Positions 1 to 10,340 of a DNA stretch of 43,510 nucleotides are shown in pieces. The first letter of the stretch is position 1. Every line of letters begins with the position of its first letter. The notes under the pieces were generated by a model, which was not told the DNA's origin, made no database searches, and saw only the letters and a list, made by a program, of their open reading frames with translations. Both the position numbers and the translations under genes were made by a program. The DNA lies in contig CABXST010000007.1 in assembly GCA_902514885.1 (NCBI GenBank), positions 1 to 43,510 on the forward strand, given 5' to 3'. Source of the stretch: an uncultured Alphaproteobacteria bacterium. GTDB taxonomy: Bacteria > Pseudomonadota > Alphaproteobacteria > HIMB59.

Positions 1-806
1 TAGCTAAATATATTTATACTGAATGCTCTAAGAACAATAAAAGAGTTCAAGCCTTGGGTGGAGCTAAAAATCATATGCTGATTATGGAAGACGCTAATTT
101 GGAGGATGCAGTTAATGGATTAATTGGCGCCGCATTTGGGTCTGCCGGAGAGAGATGTATGGCTACATCTGTTGCTATCCCTATTGGTGAAATTCAAAAA
201 CCCTTCATGGAACTATTAAAAGAGAAAACTTCAAAAATAAAAGTAGGAGAGTCATTAGACCTACATAGTGAAATGGGACCTCTTATTACAAAAGAGCATA
301 AACAAAATGTATTATCTTATATTGAAAAAGGTATCTCTGAGGGTGCAGATCTAGAAATAGATGGTAGAGATTTAACGTTACAAGGCTTTGACAGTGGTAA
401 TTTTGTTGGACCAACGATATTCAATAATGTCAGCACAAACATGACAATTTATAAAGAGGAAATATTTGGTCCTGTTTTATCAGTAGTAAATTTAAAAAAC
501 TTTGAACAGGCGATGCAAATAATTAATGATCATGAATTTGGAAATGGCACCTCTATCTATACATCAAATGGTGCTTTGGCTAGAGATTTTATGAAAAATG
601 TTCAGATTGGAATGGTTGGTATTAATATCCCTATCCCAGTACCTATGTCTTTTTATAGCTTTGGTGGGTGGAAAGGATCAATATTTGGCGGTCACGGAAT
701 GCATGGAGAAGAGGGAATTAACTTTTATACTAAACGAAAGACTATAACATCAAGGTGGCCAGATGATGTCGCAGGGGCTTCACTCAACATGCCAACTATG
801 AAATAA
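1..806 (+). CDS. mmsA: Methylmalonate-semialdehyde dehydrogenase (CoA-acylating), C-terminal part, truncated by window start
   Basis: ALDH superfamily with GGAKNH..., GSAGERCMA catalytic Cys motif and EEIFGPVL; MmsA-like C-terminus (GMHGEEGINFYTKRKTITSRWP). Confidence 0.88.
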   Translation, partial: AKYIYTECSKNNKRVQALGGAKNHMLIMEDANLEDAVNGLIGAAFGSAGERCMATSVAIPIGEIQKPFMELLKEKTSKIKVGESLDLHSEMGPLITKEHKQNVLSYIEKGISEGADLEIDGRDLTLQGFDSGNFVGPTIFNNVSTNMTIYKEEIFGPVLSVVNLKNFEQAMQIINDHEFGNGTSIYTSNGALARDFMKNVQIGMVGINIPIPVPMSFYSFGGWKGSIFGGHGMHGEEGINFYTKRKTITSRWPDDVAGASLNMPTMK

Positions 807-812
807 TAAACT

Positions 813-1094
813 ATGGATAAATTTAAAGATAGACAAAAAGCTTTTGAAGCAGAACAAAGCCAAAAAGAGCAAACTGAATTTGAAAAGAGAAATTCTAGAA
901 ATAAAGTTTTTGCTCAATTCATTCTTGATGATATTGGACAATCTGATAATTCAGAATTACTCAGAGAAATAATATTATCTGATCTTGAGGAACCAGGGGA
1001 TGAGGATATAATTCGTAAGGCTTTAGAGGTGATATCTCAAAATAATGGAAGTTTAACTAGAGAAGACATAGAAAAAAAACTCTCTGAGATATAA
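813..1094 (+). CDS. DUF1476 / F1-ATPase inhibitor zeta-subunit-like protein
   Basis: MDKFKDRQKAFEAE...RRNK-like pattern followed by ...EPGDEDIIRKALEVI, typical of the alphaproteobacterial DUF1476 family. Confidence 0.75.
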   Translation: MDKFKDRQKAFEAEQSQKEQTEFEKRNSRNKVFAQFILDDIGQSDNSELLREIILSDLEEPGDEDIIRKALEVISQNNGSLTREDIEKKLSEI

Positions 1095-1095
1095 T

Positions 1096-1536
1096 TTACC
1101 AAGAACCATTATTTCCCATACTTGACCAAGGTTCTTTGATTTCAAGACTCTCACCTTTTTGAAGTAACTCAATGGAAATACCATCTGGTGATTTAATAAA
1201 CGCCATATAACCATCCCTTGGAGGTCTGTTTATCACTACATTATTTTTCATAAGATTTTCACAAACTTGATAAATATTATCTACTCTAAAAGCAAGATGT
1301 CCAAAGTTTCGACCACCTTGATACTCTTCCTTATCCCAATTATATGTTAATTCCAAAAGGGGTTTTTTTTCACTTTCTGCTGTATTTTTATCGCCGGGAG
1401 CACAAAGAAAAATTAAAGTAAAACGTCCCTTCTCACTTTCTTTTCTAGAAAATTCTACCAAGCCCAATTTATTACAATAAAAATCAATTGACTGATCAAT
1501 GTCACTGACACGAACCATTGTATGTAAATAATCCAT
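1096..1536 (-). CDS. gloA: Lactoylglutathione lyase (glyoxalase I) family protein
   Basis: HTMVRVSDIDQSIDFYCNKLGL, LELTYNWDKEEY, GHLAFRVDN, FIKSPDGISIELLQ motifs. Confidence 0.88.
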   Translation of the reverse strand: MDYLHTMVRVSDIDQSIDFYCNKLGLVEFSRKESEKGRFTLIFLCAPGDKNTAESEKKPLLELTYNWDKEEYQGGRNFGHLAFRVDNIYQVCENLMKNNVVINRPPRDGYMAFIKSPDGISIELLQKGESLEIKEPWSSMGNNGSW

Positions 1537-1579
1537 ATGTTTTAATTATCAAAAAAAAAATACTCTGTCTAAACTTTAA

Positions 1580-2452
1580 TTAGAATTGTTTGTTACTGCC
1601 TAAAACTATTTTTTTACGAAGAACTGTCTCACGATAAAAAATATATCCTACAGATAATAATATTAATGGCCCCCCTAATAAAACTTCTCTTGAAAGAAAT
1701 TCTCCGAAGATAATATATCCAATTAAAAAAGCCCATATTACAGATGTAAAATCTAGAGGTGCTAATACGGAAGCATCTGCAAGTTGAAAAGATTTAGAGA
1801 GACAAAGCTGTGCTACAAAACCTAAAATGCCGGATGCAATTAAAAGAACCAAATCAAAATTATTAGGCCATATCCAATCCTCATTAAAAAAGAATAAACT
1901 GAATAAAGTGGCAAAAAGTGTAAAAGTCCAAACACTCAATATATTATTATTGGTTAATAGTATTTTTTTTAAAATAATGACAGCCATTGATAGAAAAATG
2001 CTAGCTAAAAGAGGTAAAACAGAATAATTACTAAATAAATTAACACCTGGTTTTAAAATAATTACAACACCAATAAAACCCACAATAATTGCAATTACTC
2101 TTCTATAACCAATTTTTTCTCCTAAGAAAAAAATTGATAATATTGATATAAAAAAAACTGAGGAGTAGCTGATAGTTTGCATTTCAATTAACGGTACATA
2201 CCTTAAGGATATAAAGAATAATGACATGGCAGCAATGCCTACTAAGCCTCTAAAAAAGTGAAGTTTGTAGTTATTTATAGAAGTGATTTTTAAATTAAAA
2301 TAAAAGATTACTAAAAACAGTGGAATAAGAGCAAAAAAACTTCTAAAAAAAACTACTTCAAACAGTGGTAAATTATCTCCAGTAGCTTTGATACACACAC
2401 TCATTAAAACAAAAAAAAGAACAGAAATTGATTTGTAGATAAATGCTGACAT
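1580..2452 (-). CDS. DMT superfamily (EamA) transporter
   Basis: 290 aa, about 10 hydrophobic segments, two EamA-like repeats. Confidence 0.8.
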   Translation of the reverse strand: MSAFIYKSISVLFFVLMSVCIKATGDNLPLFEVVFFRSFFALIPLFLVIFYFNLKITSINNYKLHFFRGLVGIAAMSLFFISLRYVPLIEMQTISYSSVFFISILSIFFLGEKIGYRRVIAIIVGFIGVVIILKPGVNLFSNYSVLPLLASIFLSMAVIILKKILLTNNNILSVWTFTLFATLFSLFFFNEDWIWPNNFDLVLLIASGILGFVAQLCLSKSFQLADASVLAPLDFTSVIWAFLIGYIIFGEFLSREVLLGGPLILLSVGYIFYRETVLRKKIVLGSNKQF

Positions 2453-2480
2453 CTAGATAATCTAAATATATTAAATATGA

Positions 2481-3266
2481 ATGAATTTACTAATAGTTAA
2501 TGGGTACGATAAAAACGGATGGAGTAAGCTTGCAAAATATAAATTACAACCAATCTGTGAATTTTATAGAGATCAGTTAAAAAGCATAAATCCAAATATA
2601 AAAACTACATTTATTTATCCTTCAATGAACTTAAATAAGATATACGAAGAAAACTTCATAAAGTCATTTAGAGGGGTTGTCTGGACCGGTTCTAGTCTTA
2701 ATATTTATGACAATACTCGAGAAATTAAAAATCAAATTTCTTTAATGAAAAAAATGTCAGAATTAAAAATAAATATGTTTGGAAGTTGTTGGGGAATGCA
2801 ACTTTATACAGTCACAAATGGTGGGGTTGTTAAAAAAAATCCTAAAGGAAGGGAAATAGGAATAGCCTATAATATCAGCATTAACAAGTTTGGTAAGATG
2901 CACCCAATGTACACTAAAAAACCATTAGTGTTTGATGCTTTTGCCTCACATGTAGACCATATTTCTCAAAAACCAAACAATTCAAAAATTCTCTCTGATA
3001 ATCATTTTTCGATACAGTCTCTTGTGACTAAAAATTTTTGGGGTACCCAATATCATCCTGAATTTAATTTTAAATATACTGGCAAAATTCTTAATGCAAG
3101 AAAGAGTATTTTACTCAAAGAAAAAATATTCACTAAAAATCAAATTACTAATCTAATTGAGGATTACAAAAAACCGAATGTTAATAGCTATAGTCAATCT
3201 TTATTAAGCGATAATATCCGGAATAGAGAGTTGAGAAATTGGTTAAATTATTTAAAACATAATTAA
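2481..3266 (+). CDS. Class I glutamine amidotransferase-like protein
   Basis: Nucleophile elbow GSCWGMQ and YHPEF motif. Confidence 0.8.
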   Translation: MNLLIVNGYDKNGWSKLAKYKLQPICEFYRDQLKSINPNIKTTFIYPSMNLNKIYEENFIKSFRGVVWTGSSLNIYDNTREIKNQISLMKKMSELKINMFGSCWGMQLYTVTNGGVVKKNPKGREIGIAYNISINKFGKMHPMYTKKPLVFDAFASHVDHISQKPNNSKILSDNHFSIQSLVTKNFWGTQYHPEFNFKYTGKILNARKSILLKEKIFTKNQITNLIEDYKKPNVNSYSQSLLSDNIRNRELRNWLNYLKHN

Positions 3267-3814
3267 AAGATCTCTTTAAATTCAGTAAGGTTATTACACA
3301 CTAAAAATAAATCTTTAAAATTTTTGTATGCAAACTTAGCATTCACAACTTTTTTATATTGATTGATTATGTCATTCCAATAATTTTCATAATTAAATAT
3401 TAAACATTTTTTGTTCTTGATTACTCCTAACTGAAGAGCACTTACAACTAAGCTTATTTCCTCAATTGTACCTCCTCCTCCAGGTAAGGCTACGAAGCTA
3501 TCTGATATTTGTAGAAACTTTTTTTTTCTTTGTTCCATTGTTTTAGTCACATAAATTTTATTAATTTTAGAGTGGATTTTTTCACGTTTATCAAGGAAAG
3601 ATGGGATAATACCAGTTACATGAGAATTATATTTTAGTGCTGTATTAGCTACAACGCCCATCAATCCATTATCCCCGCCTCCATAAACAATATCATAATT
3701 ATTTTGGGCCAAGTATTTAGTTACTGTAACAGCTAATTCTTTAAATTTTTTATTTGATCCATACATTGAACCACAGAATACGGCAACTTTATGTTTAGTA
3801 TTTTTAAAATTCAT
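3263..3814 (-). CDS. LOG-family (TIGR00730) nucleotide phosphoribohydrolase-like protein
   Basis: VAVFCGSMYGSN, YGGGDNGLMGVVA, MEQRKKKF, LPGGGGTIEE motifs. Confidence 0.88.
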   Translation of the reverse strand: MNFKNTKHKVAVFCGSMYGSNKKFKELAVTVTKYLAQNNYDIVYGGGDNGLMGVVANTALKYNSHVTGIIPSFLDKREKIHSKINKIYVTKTMEQRKKKFLQISDSFVALPGGGGTIEEISLVVSALQLGVIKNKKCLIFNYENYWNDIINQYKKVVNAKFAYKNFKDLFLVCNNLTEFKEIF

Positions 3815-3843
3815 ATAAATTTAATTTACAGTAATAATCAAAA

Positions 3844-4134
3844 ATGACTAAAAAAAATAATATGGATGATCTTAAAAAAGTAAGGAAAGATATTGATAAT
3901 ATTGATAATAAAATTATTGAATTAATTGGAGATAGATTTAAAGAAATTCATAAAGTTACTAAATTAAAAGAGAGTAAAGATGAAATAATCGACCACGAAC
4001 GAATTACTCATATTTTGAAATCTGTTCAATCAAAGGCCAAAAGAAATAAAATTGATCCTGAAATCATAGTGAGGATATGGCAAATCTTTATCCAAGAGGC
4101 TATCAAGCTTGAGTCCTCTAAAATAAAAAAATAA
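3844..4134 (+). CDS. AroQ-type chorismate mutase
   Basis: LKKVRKDIDNIDNKIIELIGDRF...K..K....D..RI pattern. Confidence 0.8.
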   Translation: MTKKNNMDDLKKVRKDIDNIDNKIIELIGDRFKEIHKVTKLKESKDEIIDHERITHILKSVQSKAKRNKIDPEIIVRIWQIFIQEAIKLESSKIKK

Positions 4135-5817
4135 TTATATTAATACAATAAGCAGCATTATAAATAATATTGATATGAGAATTGTTGCTGCAAAACTAGG
4201 TGTTGTAACTTTTATATACGATGAATTACTAAATTTTTGAGATTTATTTAATATCAATTTGAAAAAAAACCTTAAATTTTCATAAATTAATTCTGTTAAC
4301 AAACCTATTTTTTTAAATAGCGGTTTTCCTATACCGGGGAGCATTTTTCTATAAAACCAATCAGAATTTAATACTATAGATCTAATCTCTGAGGGATAAA
4401 GTTTAAATTTAACGAGAAATAGAAATGCAATAATAGCAAAAACTAAAAGTTGAAGCTGACTTATAACATGGTCTATCGTATATGGTTGGTACTCAACTGT
4501 GTATGGAAGTATCTGGTATAAGTATTTAGGGAAAACACCAATTCCAATACATAAAACAGCTGCAATACCCATCGCTATAAGCATATTAATGGGTGCTTCT
4601 TTCACTTTTGATTTTCTCTCATGCGCAAAAAATGCAAAATAAGGTATCTTTATTCCTGAGTGCTCTAACACTCCTGCAGATGCAAAAAATAATATAAAAT
4701 AAATTAAAACCATACCCATACCACCTAATGAGGACATGATTAAAGACTTCGCGACAAAACCACTAAACAATGGGAAGGCGGAAATAGACATGGCACCTAT
4801 GATGCAAAAGATTGTCGTAAAGGGCATGTATTTATATAGACCACCTAATTCTGAAGCTTTTGTGGTTCCTGCTCTGTATAAAACAGCTCCCATGCTCATA
4901 AAAAGTAAGGCTTTATATATGATATGAACAAATGCATGAGCCACTGTTCCATTAAGTGAAAGCTCCGTTCCGATACCAATACCAACAACCATAAAACCTA
5001 ATTGGTTATTTAGACTAAAAGATAAAACCCTTCTTAAATCATTTTCAATTACAGCAAAAAAGACAGGGAACGCTGTCATAATAGCTCCAATCCAAATCAA
5101 TGAGTCTGTGCCTGGAAACGTTCTGGCTAATGCATAAATAGCTAGTTTTGTTGTAAATGCCGATAAGGCCACTGTACCCGTAACAGAAGATTCAGGATAT
5201 GAGTCTTGTAACCAACCATTTAAAAAGGGAAAGGCAGCTTTAATTCCAAAAGCAATAAATATAAAAATTCCAAAATCTGTAGTCAGGTCTAAAACAGTTA
5301 AGTTGTGATTTCCAGTTTGATACAACAACAAACATGCTCCAATTAAAAGCAATACGCCCGAGGAGACTTGAATGATCAAATATCTCATGGCAGCGTCTCT
5401 TGCTGCTTTAGTATTTCCTGCAAATACTATGAAAACTGAAGTTAGAGCCGTGGCTTCCCACCATATAAATAAACTAAAGAAGTCACCAGCATGAAGTGCA
5501 CCTATCGCTGAACCGGCATAAGCAAGTGTCGCCATATGCTCCATTAAGTTTTTACTATGCCAGCTAAAAATAATGACTAGAACAGCTGCAATATGAAAAA
5601 TGATAGAAAAAGGAAAAGTTAAGCTATCTGATTGATATAATATTAAATTTAATCCAAGTACGTCCCACTCTAAAAAAGTTCCATAACCATTGAATAATGA
5701 TAAAGCTGACAAACCAACCGAAAGTAACATTGCAGGGTGTCTAAAATATTGTGGTATTGTTGGTAATAAGAATGAAGTAAGTATCATTATTAAACCTGGA
5801 ATAATGTTACTGATCAT
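4135..5817 (-). CDS. Mrp-type Na+/H+ antiporter subunit D / NuoM-like proton-translocating subunit (third copy)
   Basis: NuoL/M/N-type multi-pass protein with DFFSLFIWWEATAL, KAAFPFLNGWLQDSYPESSVTGTVALSAFTTK, HAFVHIIYKALLFM. Confidence 0.82.
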   Translation of the reverse strand: MISNIIPGLIMILTSFLLPTIPQYFRHPAMLLSVGLSALSLFNGYGTFLEWDVLGLNLILYQSDSLTFPFSIIFHIAAVLVIIFSWHSKNLMEHMATLAYAGSAIGALHAGDFFSLFIWWEATALTSVFIVFAGNTKAARDAAMRYLIIQVSSGVLLLIGACLLLYQTGNHNLTVLDLTTDFGIFIFIAFGIKAAFPFLNGWLQDSYPESSVTGTVALSAFTTKLAIYALARTFPGTDSLIWIGAIMTAFPVFFAVIENDLRRVLSFSLNNQLGFMVVGIGIGTELSLNGTVAHAFVHIIYKALLFMSMGAVLYRAGTTKASELGGLYKYMPFTTIFCIIGAMSISAFPLFSGFVAKSLIMSSLGGMGMVLIYFILFFASAGVLEHSGIKIPYFAFFAHERKSKVKEAPINMLIAMGIAAVLCIGIGVFPKYLYQILPYTVEYQPYTIDHVISQLQLLVFAIIAFLFLVKFKLYPSEIRSIVLNSDWFYRKMLPGIGKPLFKKIGLLTELIYENLRFFFKLILNKSQKFSNSSYIKVTTPSFAATILISILFIMLLIVLI

Positions 5818-6040
5818 AATAGTCCTCCTTTCTCATTAAGAATTTTCTTAACCACTTTCCTAACAAAACAATAAAAACAAAACTTATAAATCCAAAAAAA
5901 GCTGGAAAACCATAAATCTCAGCAAATGAAAAATACTCATGTCTATGGAATGTAAAATCTAAAAGAATTAAGAGAGCCCCAATAATCAGTATGTACTTTG
6001 TAAAACTTTTACCCATACTTTTTAAATCATTCTTCTTCAT
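5807..6040 (-). CDS. Small membrane protein in antiporter cluster
   Basis: 77 aa ORF, two predicted hydrophobic segments, overlaps downstream gene start by 11 nt, co-directional. Confidence 0.65.
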   Translation of the reverse strand: MKKNDLKSMGKSFTKYILIIGALLILLDFTFHRHEYFSFAEIYGFPAFFGFISFVFIVLLGKWLRKFLMRKEDYYDQ

Positions 6041-7492
6041 TTAACTCACTATTACTCCACTTACATTATTTAAGAAATAGTTTGCATAAAAAAAGAATAT
6101 GAAACAACTCAATCCAGTAATTACTGGTGGCCAAACAGTTAAAGGAGCTTTCGTTAATTTTACTTCTCTTCTAGAATTTTGAGTAAATCCTATTACAACT
6201 GGTTGTAATAAATAATAAATATTCAAAAGTGAGGATATGCCTAGAATTATAGCAACAATAATAAATTCTCTCTCAATAGAACCCATTATTAAATAAAATT
6301 TGCTCCATGACCCTATAAATGGAGGAACCCCGATAATTGACAGAGCTCCTAAAGTGTAAGCAAAAAATATCAATGGTAATTTAAAACCCATACCTTTTAG
6401 TTCACTTACCTTTTTAATGTGGGCTGTTACATAAATAGCACCAGCACAAAAAAACAAGGTTATCTTACCCAGAGCGTGAGTAATTATATGAAAGGAAGCT
6501 CCTTTTAATGCTAGTGATGAAGCCAAAGCAGCTCCTAGAATTATATAAGAAAGTTGACTAATAGTAGAATAAGCTAATCTAGCTTTTAAATCATCTTTTG
6601 TAATTGCAATGATACTGGATGCCATAATTGTAAAACATGCTAACCAAACTAACCAATCTGAGCTTTTTGTTTGAAGTAAGAATTCAGGTCCTACTATATA
6701 AACAATAACTACAAGAAAGCTAAAAACACCAGCTTTTACAACAGCTACTGCATGAAGTAGAGCAGAAACTGGAGTTGGAGCCACCATTGCTGCCGGTAAC
6801 CATCGATGAATTGGCATAATTGCTGCTTTACCAATTCCAAATACAAGCATGGCTATTAGAAGAGAAAGGTACTCTGCTGGAAACTGATTTATTAATATTC
6901 CTCCATCTTGAAAATCCAGAGTCCCTGTCTCAACCCAAATCCAAAATATAGCCGGTAAGAAAAATATTAAAGAAGTACCGACTAAAATAGATAAATAAAG
7001 TCGTCCTGCAGATTGTGACTCAGCATTTTGTTTATGTCCAACTAAAGGGAAAGTTGAAAATGTTAATATTTCATAAAAAATAAATAAGACTAGCAGATTT
7101 CCAGACCAAGCTATTGCCAGTGCGGCATGGATTGCAATTGAATAAAAAATTACAAATCTTGTTTGATTTTTTTCACCAGCTCCCCTCATATAGCCTATAG
7201 TATAAATAGAAGCCAGTATCCAAAGAGATGAGGCTACTAAACTAAAAATAGATCCAAGAGCAGATACTTTAAAAGTAAAATCTACTCCATCAAAAAGTGT
7301 AAAAAAAGTTATTTGAAATATTTCGTTATTTTGTATGCCATGAAAAATTTTTAAACTAATTAAAAAAGTTACTAGACCACCTATTATACCAAAAGAGTCT
7401 CTTAAATTATTATTATATCTACAGATATAAGAAAATAATGCTGCAAATAATGGGGTAAGAATACCCAGTATGATTAAAAAAGAATTACTCAA
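6041..7492 (-). CDS. Mrp-type antiporter subunit D / NuoM-like (second copy)
   Basis: LLVLFIFYEILTFSTFPLV, KAAIMPIHRWLPAAMVAPTPVSALLHAVAVVKAG. Confidence 0.88.
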   Translation of the reverse strand: MSNSFLIILGILTPLFAALFSYICRYNNNLRDSFGIIGGLVTFLISLKIFHGIQNNEIFQITFFTLFDGVDFTFKVSALGSIFSLVASSLWILASIYTIGYMRGAGEKNQTRFVIFYSIAIHAALAIAWSGNLLVLFIFYEILTFSTFPLVGHKQNAESQSAGRLYLSILVGTSLIFFLPAIFWIWVETGTLDFQDGGILINQFPAEYLSLLIAMLVFGIGKAAIMPIHRWLPAAMVAPTPVSALLHAVAVVKAGVFSFLVVIVYIVGPEFLLQTKSSDWLVWLACFTIMASSIIAITKDDLKARLAYSTISQLSYIILGAALASSLALKGASFHIITHALGKITLFFCAGAIYVTAHIKKVSELKGMGFKLPLIFFAYTLGALSIIGVPPFIGSWSKFYLIMGSIEREFIIVAIILGISSLLNIYYLLQPVVIGFTQNSRREVKLTKAPLTVWPPVITGLSCFIFFFYANYFLNNVSGVIVS

Positions 7493-8985
7493 TTTTGATA
7501 GCCTGATATTAGATAGTCTGCGGACAAGTTAGAAAATTCTATTATTGGTGATGAATATATTCCAAAAAAAATGATAGAGACTGTAATTATCCATATTGGT
7601 AAATAAATATAAGCATCCTCTTTTTCTGATTTAAATTTAATTTTAGAAAACCACATCTGTTCCACTATTTTCCAGAAGTATGCAACAGCTAATGCTGAAC
7701 TTACCGCTACCAAAGCGATAGAAAAATACATCTGGTTTGTGTAAAGAGCTTGGAATAAATACAACTTTGAAATAAAGCCATTAGTTAAAGGCAATCCAAT
7801 TAAAGATAGTCCGCAAATTAGTAAAGCAAAAGAAGTTATTGGGTATTTGTAGCCAAAACCTCTTAAACTACTCAGGGTTACCCTATCCTTATAAAGAATA
7901 GCAAAGTAACCAACAGCCATAAACAATCCTCCTTTAATTAAAGCATGATTAAATATATGGATAAAACCTGAAGTAATACCACTGTGGTCTTTAAGACTAA
8001 AAGCCAGAGTTATGTAACCTATTTGAGCAATTGAGGAAAATGCCAAAAGTTTTTTTATATCATCTTGATATATAGCTATCAAAGTTCCGATAAATATAGC
8101 GAGTAAAGATAAAGGATATAAAACAAAATCTAAAAATAAGCTTAAGTAACTTGGATATATTATGAATACCTCGTACAAAAGTCTCACAAAAAAATAAAGA
8201 ATTGTTTTTGTAGCTAAAGCAGCCAAAAGAGTTGAAACAGCTGAGGGAGCGTAGCTATACGCAGGGGGTAACCAAATATGGACAGGAAAAATTGCAGCTT
8301 TTACCATAAGTCCAATAAGCATAAATGACATTCCGGCAAAGATAGCTAACTGGCCATCAGAATATTGAGCCAGCTGAATAACGAGATCATTCATATTTAA
8401 CGTTCCTGTCATTGCATAGGCAAAACCAACTCCAATTACATAAAATGTGGCACCGATAGCTCCGATAATTAGATAATTAAATGCCGCTAATAACGCTTTT
8501 CTATTTTGACCTGCACCCAGTGCGATTAAGGAAATAGAAGCTAAGGCAGATATTTCTAAAAAGACAAATAAATTAAAAATATCGTTGGTTAAGATAATCC
8601 CGTTTAAACTTCCAATTGCCAACAACCACAAAGAGTAAGCTTTTCCAGAGTCCCTAGAGTCAATTTCACTTAAAAATATTTTCCTAGAATAAAATGTAGA
8701 TATCAAAACAAAAATTGAAAACAACAATTGAAGCCCAATGTTGACTCCATCTATTTTGAAAGAGATCCCCCATGGTGGTTCCCAGTTTCCAAACTCATAA
8801 ATTATCAAACCTGAAATAGAAATTTCTTTTAGAAGGTGTAGAGATAAAACCAAATGTAAAACTAAAGTGACAAGTGAGATGATCCAGGGCCATATTTTTG
8901 ATGGCATGAAAGCAATTATTGCTGAAATTAGTAGAGGTAAAACCACTACCAATGCAGCAGCATCGTCTAAAAATATATCAAACAT
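7489..8985 (-). CDS. mrpD: Mrp-type Na+/H+ antiporter subunit D
   Basis: NDIFNLFVFLEISALASISLIA, KAAIFPVHIWLPPAYSYAPSAVSTLLAALATK; position after MrpC. Confidence 0.9.
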   Translation of the reverse strand: MFDIFLDDAAALVVVLPLLISAIIAFMPSKIWPWIISLVTLVLHLVLSLHLLKEISISGLIIYEFGNWEPPWGISFKIDGVNIGLQLLFSIFVLISTFYSRKIFLSEIDSRDSGKAYSLWLLAIGSLNGIILTNDIFNLFVFLEISALASISLIALGAGQNRKALLAAFNYLIIGAIGATFYVIGVGFAYAMTGTLNMNDLVIQLAQYSDGQLAIFAGMSFMLIGLMVKAAIFPVHIWLPPAYSYAPSAVSTLLAALATKTILYFFVRLLYEVFIIYPSYLSLFLDFVLYPLSLLAIFIGTLIAIYQDDIKKLLAFSSIAQIGYITLAFSLKDHSGITSGFIHIFNHALIKGGLFMAVGYFAILYKDRVTLSSLRGFGYKYPITSFALLICGLSLIGLPLTNGFISKLYLFQALYTNQMYFSIALVAVSSALAVAYFWKIVEQMWFSKIKFKSEKEDAYIYLPIWIITVSIIFFGIYSSPIIEFSNLSADYLISGYQN

Positions 8986-9348
8986 TTATTTATCTGACTT
9001 TAACTCCAAAGACTGTATTTCTTTTTCTTCGATTGTTTCGTAGTTCCTGTAGATCTGTAGTACTAACGCTAATCCTAGTGCTGAAGTTGCAACACCAACC
9101 ACAATAGCAGTCAGTATTAGGACATGTGGTAATGGATTTGAATAAGCATTTTCCATTTTTGTTAAAATAGGAGCTGTTCCGTCTAAGACTTTTGCGAGTG
9201 ATACAAAAAATACAAAAACTGCAGTTTGAAAAATTGCTAAGCCAACTACCTTTTTTAAATAGTTTTGACTCGTGATAATTATAAATAAACCACCAACCAT
9301 CAGTAATATAAAGGCGAAATGGTTCCAAAAATAAATAAAGTTACTCAT
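8986..9348 (-). CDS. mrpC: Mrp-type antiporter subunit C (NuoK-like)
   Basis: ORF-track start 9387, but internal Met (MSNFIYFWNH, ~9348) is more likely; NPLPHVLILTAIVVGVATSALGLAL motif. Confidence 0.87.
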   Translation of the reverse strand: MSNFIYFWNHFAFILLMVGGLFIIITSQNYLKKVVGLAIFQTAVFVFFVSLAKVLDGTAPILTKMENAYSNPLPHVLILTAIVVGVATSALGLALVLQIYRNYETIEEKEIQSLELKSDK

Positions 9349-9778
9349 TAATCTCTCCAAAAGAAGCGAAGGAGTGATATAAGGCAATCATTACTGTTGC
9401 AACAGTGATACCTACTCCTAGTTCTACTAATATAATGCCTATATGTTGACCAGTTGAAGGGTCTGATGACAGAACATTATAATCTAAGTACATACCATCA
9501 AGAAAAATTGAAACTATTCCAACGCCTGCGTATAACAAGACACCAACACACATTAAATATCGATTAATCATTATCGGAACTAAAGTCTCACCTTTTGAAA
9601 GCCCAAATATCATTGAATATAAAATAAAAGCAGCCGCTACTATTACTCCTGCCTGAAATCCTCCTCCTGGACCATAGTCGCCATGGAATTGCACGTAAAG
9701 CCCAAATATAATAATCGGAGCAAAAAGAATTTTGCTCACGACACTTAATACTGGACTAGATGAAATTTTATCTCTCAT
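9341..9778 (-). CDS. mrpB: Mrp-type antiporter subunit B (MnhB)
   Basis: HGDYGPGGGFQAGVIVAAAFILY motif. Confidence 0.9.
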   Translation of the reverse strand: MRDKISSSPVLSVVSKILFAPIIIFGLYVQFHGDYGPGGGFQAGVIVAAAFILYSMIFGLSKGETLVPIMINRYLMCVGVLLYAGVGIVSIFLDGMYLDYNVLSSDPSTGQHIGIILVELGVGITVATVMIALYHSFASFGEINE

Positions 9779-10340
9779 TTTTTTTATTATTTTTCTTAAA
9801 GTTTGTTTTACGATTAAGAGTGTTACTAGTTAACAAGGCTATAACACCTAGGCCTGCAGTAAATATAACAATTGTTTCTCCAAGGGTATCAAAACCTCTA
9901 TAGCTAGCTAAAATATTAGTTACGACATTTGGTATGTGAAAAAAGTCTTTGCTTTCCTTAAGGTACTCTGGAACTACATGAAGATGGATTGGAGCATTTG
10001 GATCTCCTAGTAATGGGAGATTAGCAATTATGATAATCAATATTAGTGATATCGATACTGCTAGGATAATACTAGGAAACAAATTTATTAATTTATTTTT
10101 TTTTCCCTCAGGTAATTTTGCAGCAGCCATTACCATTAAAATAGTTGATATACCAGAACCCACAGCAGCTTCTGTAAATGCGACATCAACTGCATCTAAG
10201 TTTACGTAAATAGCAGAACAAAGCAAAGTAAATGCTCCAGTAAGTGCTACCACGCTTATTAATGATGTAGTTTTAAAAATAAAAAAAGCTGTTACCAGTA
10301 ACAGGGAAACTAAGAAAAAATTAATTAATAAAAAGTTCAT
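9768..10340 (-). CDS. MrpA C-terminal-domain protein (MbhD + MbhE-like), split from the NuoL-like part
   Basis: DAVDVAFTEAAVGSGISTILMVMA (MbhD/DUF4040-like) followed by NVVTNILASYRGFDTLGETIVIFTAGLGVIALL (MrpA C-term/MbhE-like). Confidence 0.85.
   Translation of the reverse strand: MNFLLINFFLVSLLLVTAFFIFKTTSLISVVALTGAFTLLCSAIYVNLDAVDVAFTEAAVGSGISTILMVMAAAKLPEGKKNKLINLFPSIILAVSISLILIIIIANLPLLGDPNAPIHLHVVPEYLKESKDFFHIPNVVTNILASYRGFDTLGETIVIFTAGLGVIALLTSNTLNRKTNFKKNNKKNER

Noticed and set aside
8990-9328. 112-aa ORF overlapping mrpC
   Set aside because: Out-of-frame shadow ORF of mrpC; Cys/Asn-rich low-plausibility composition.
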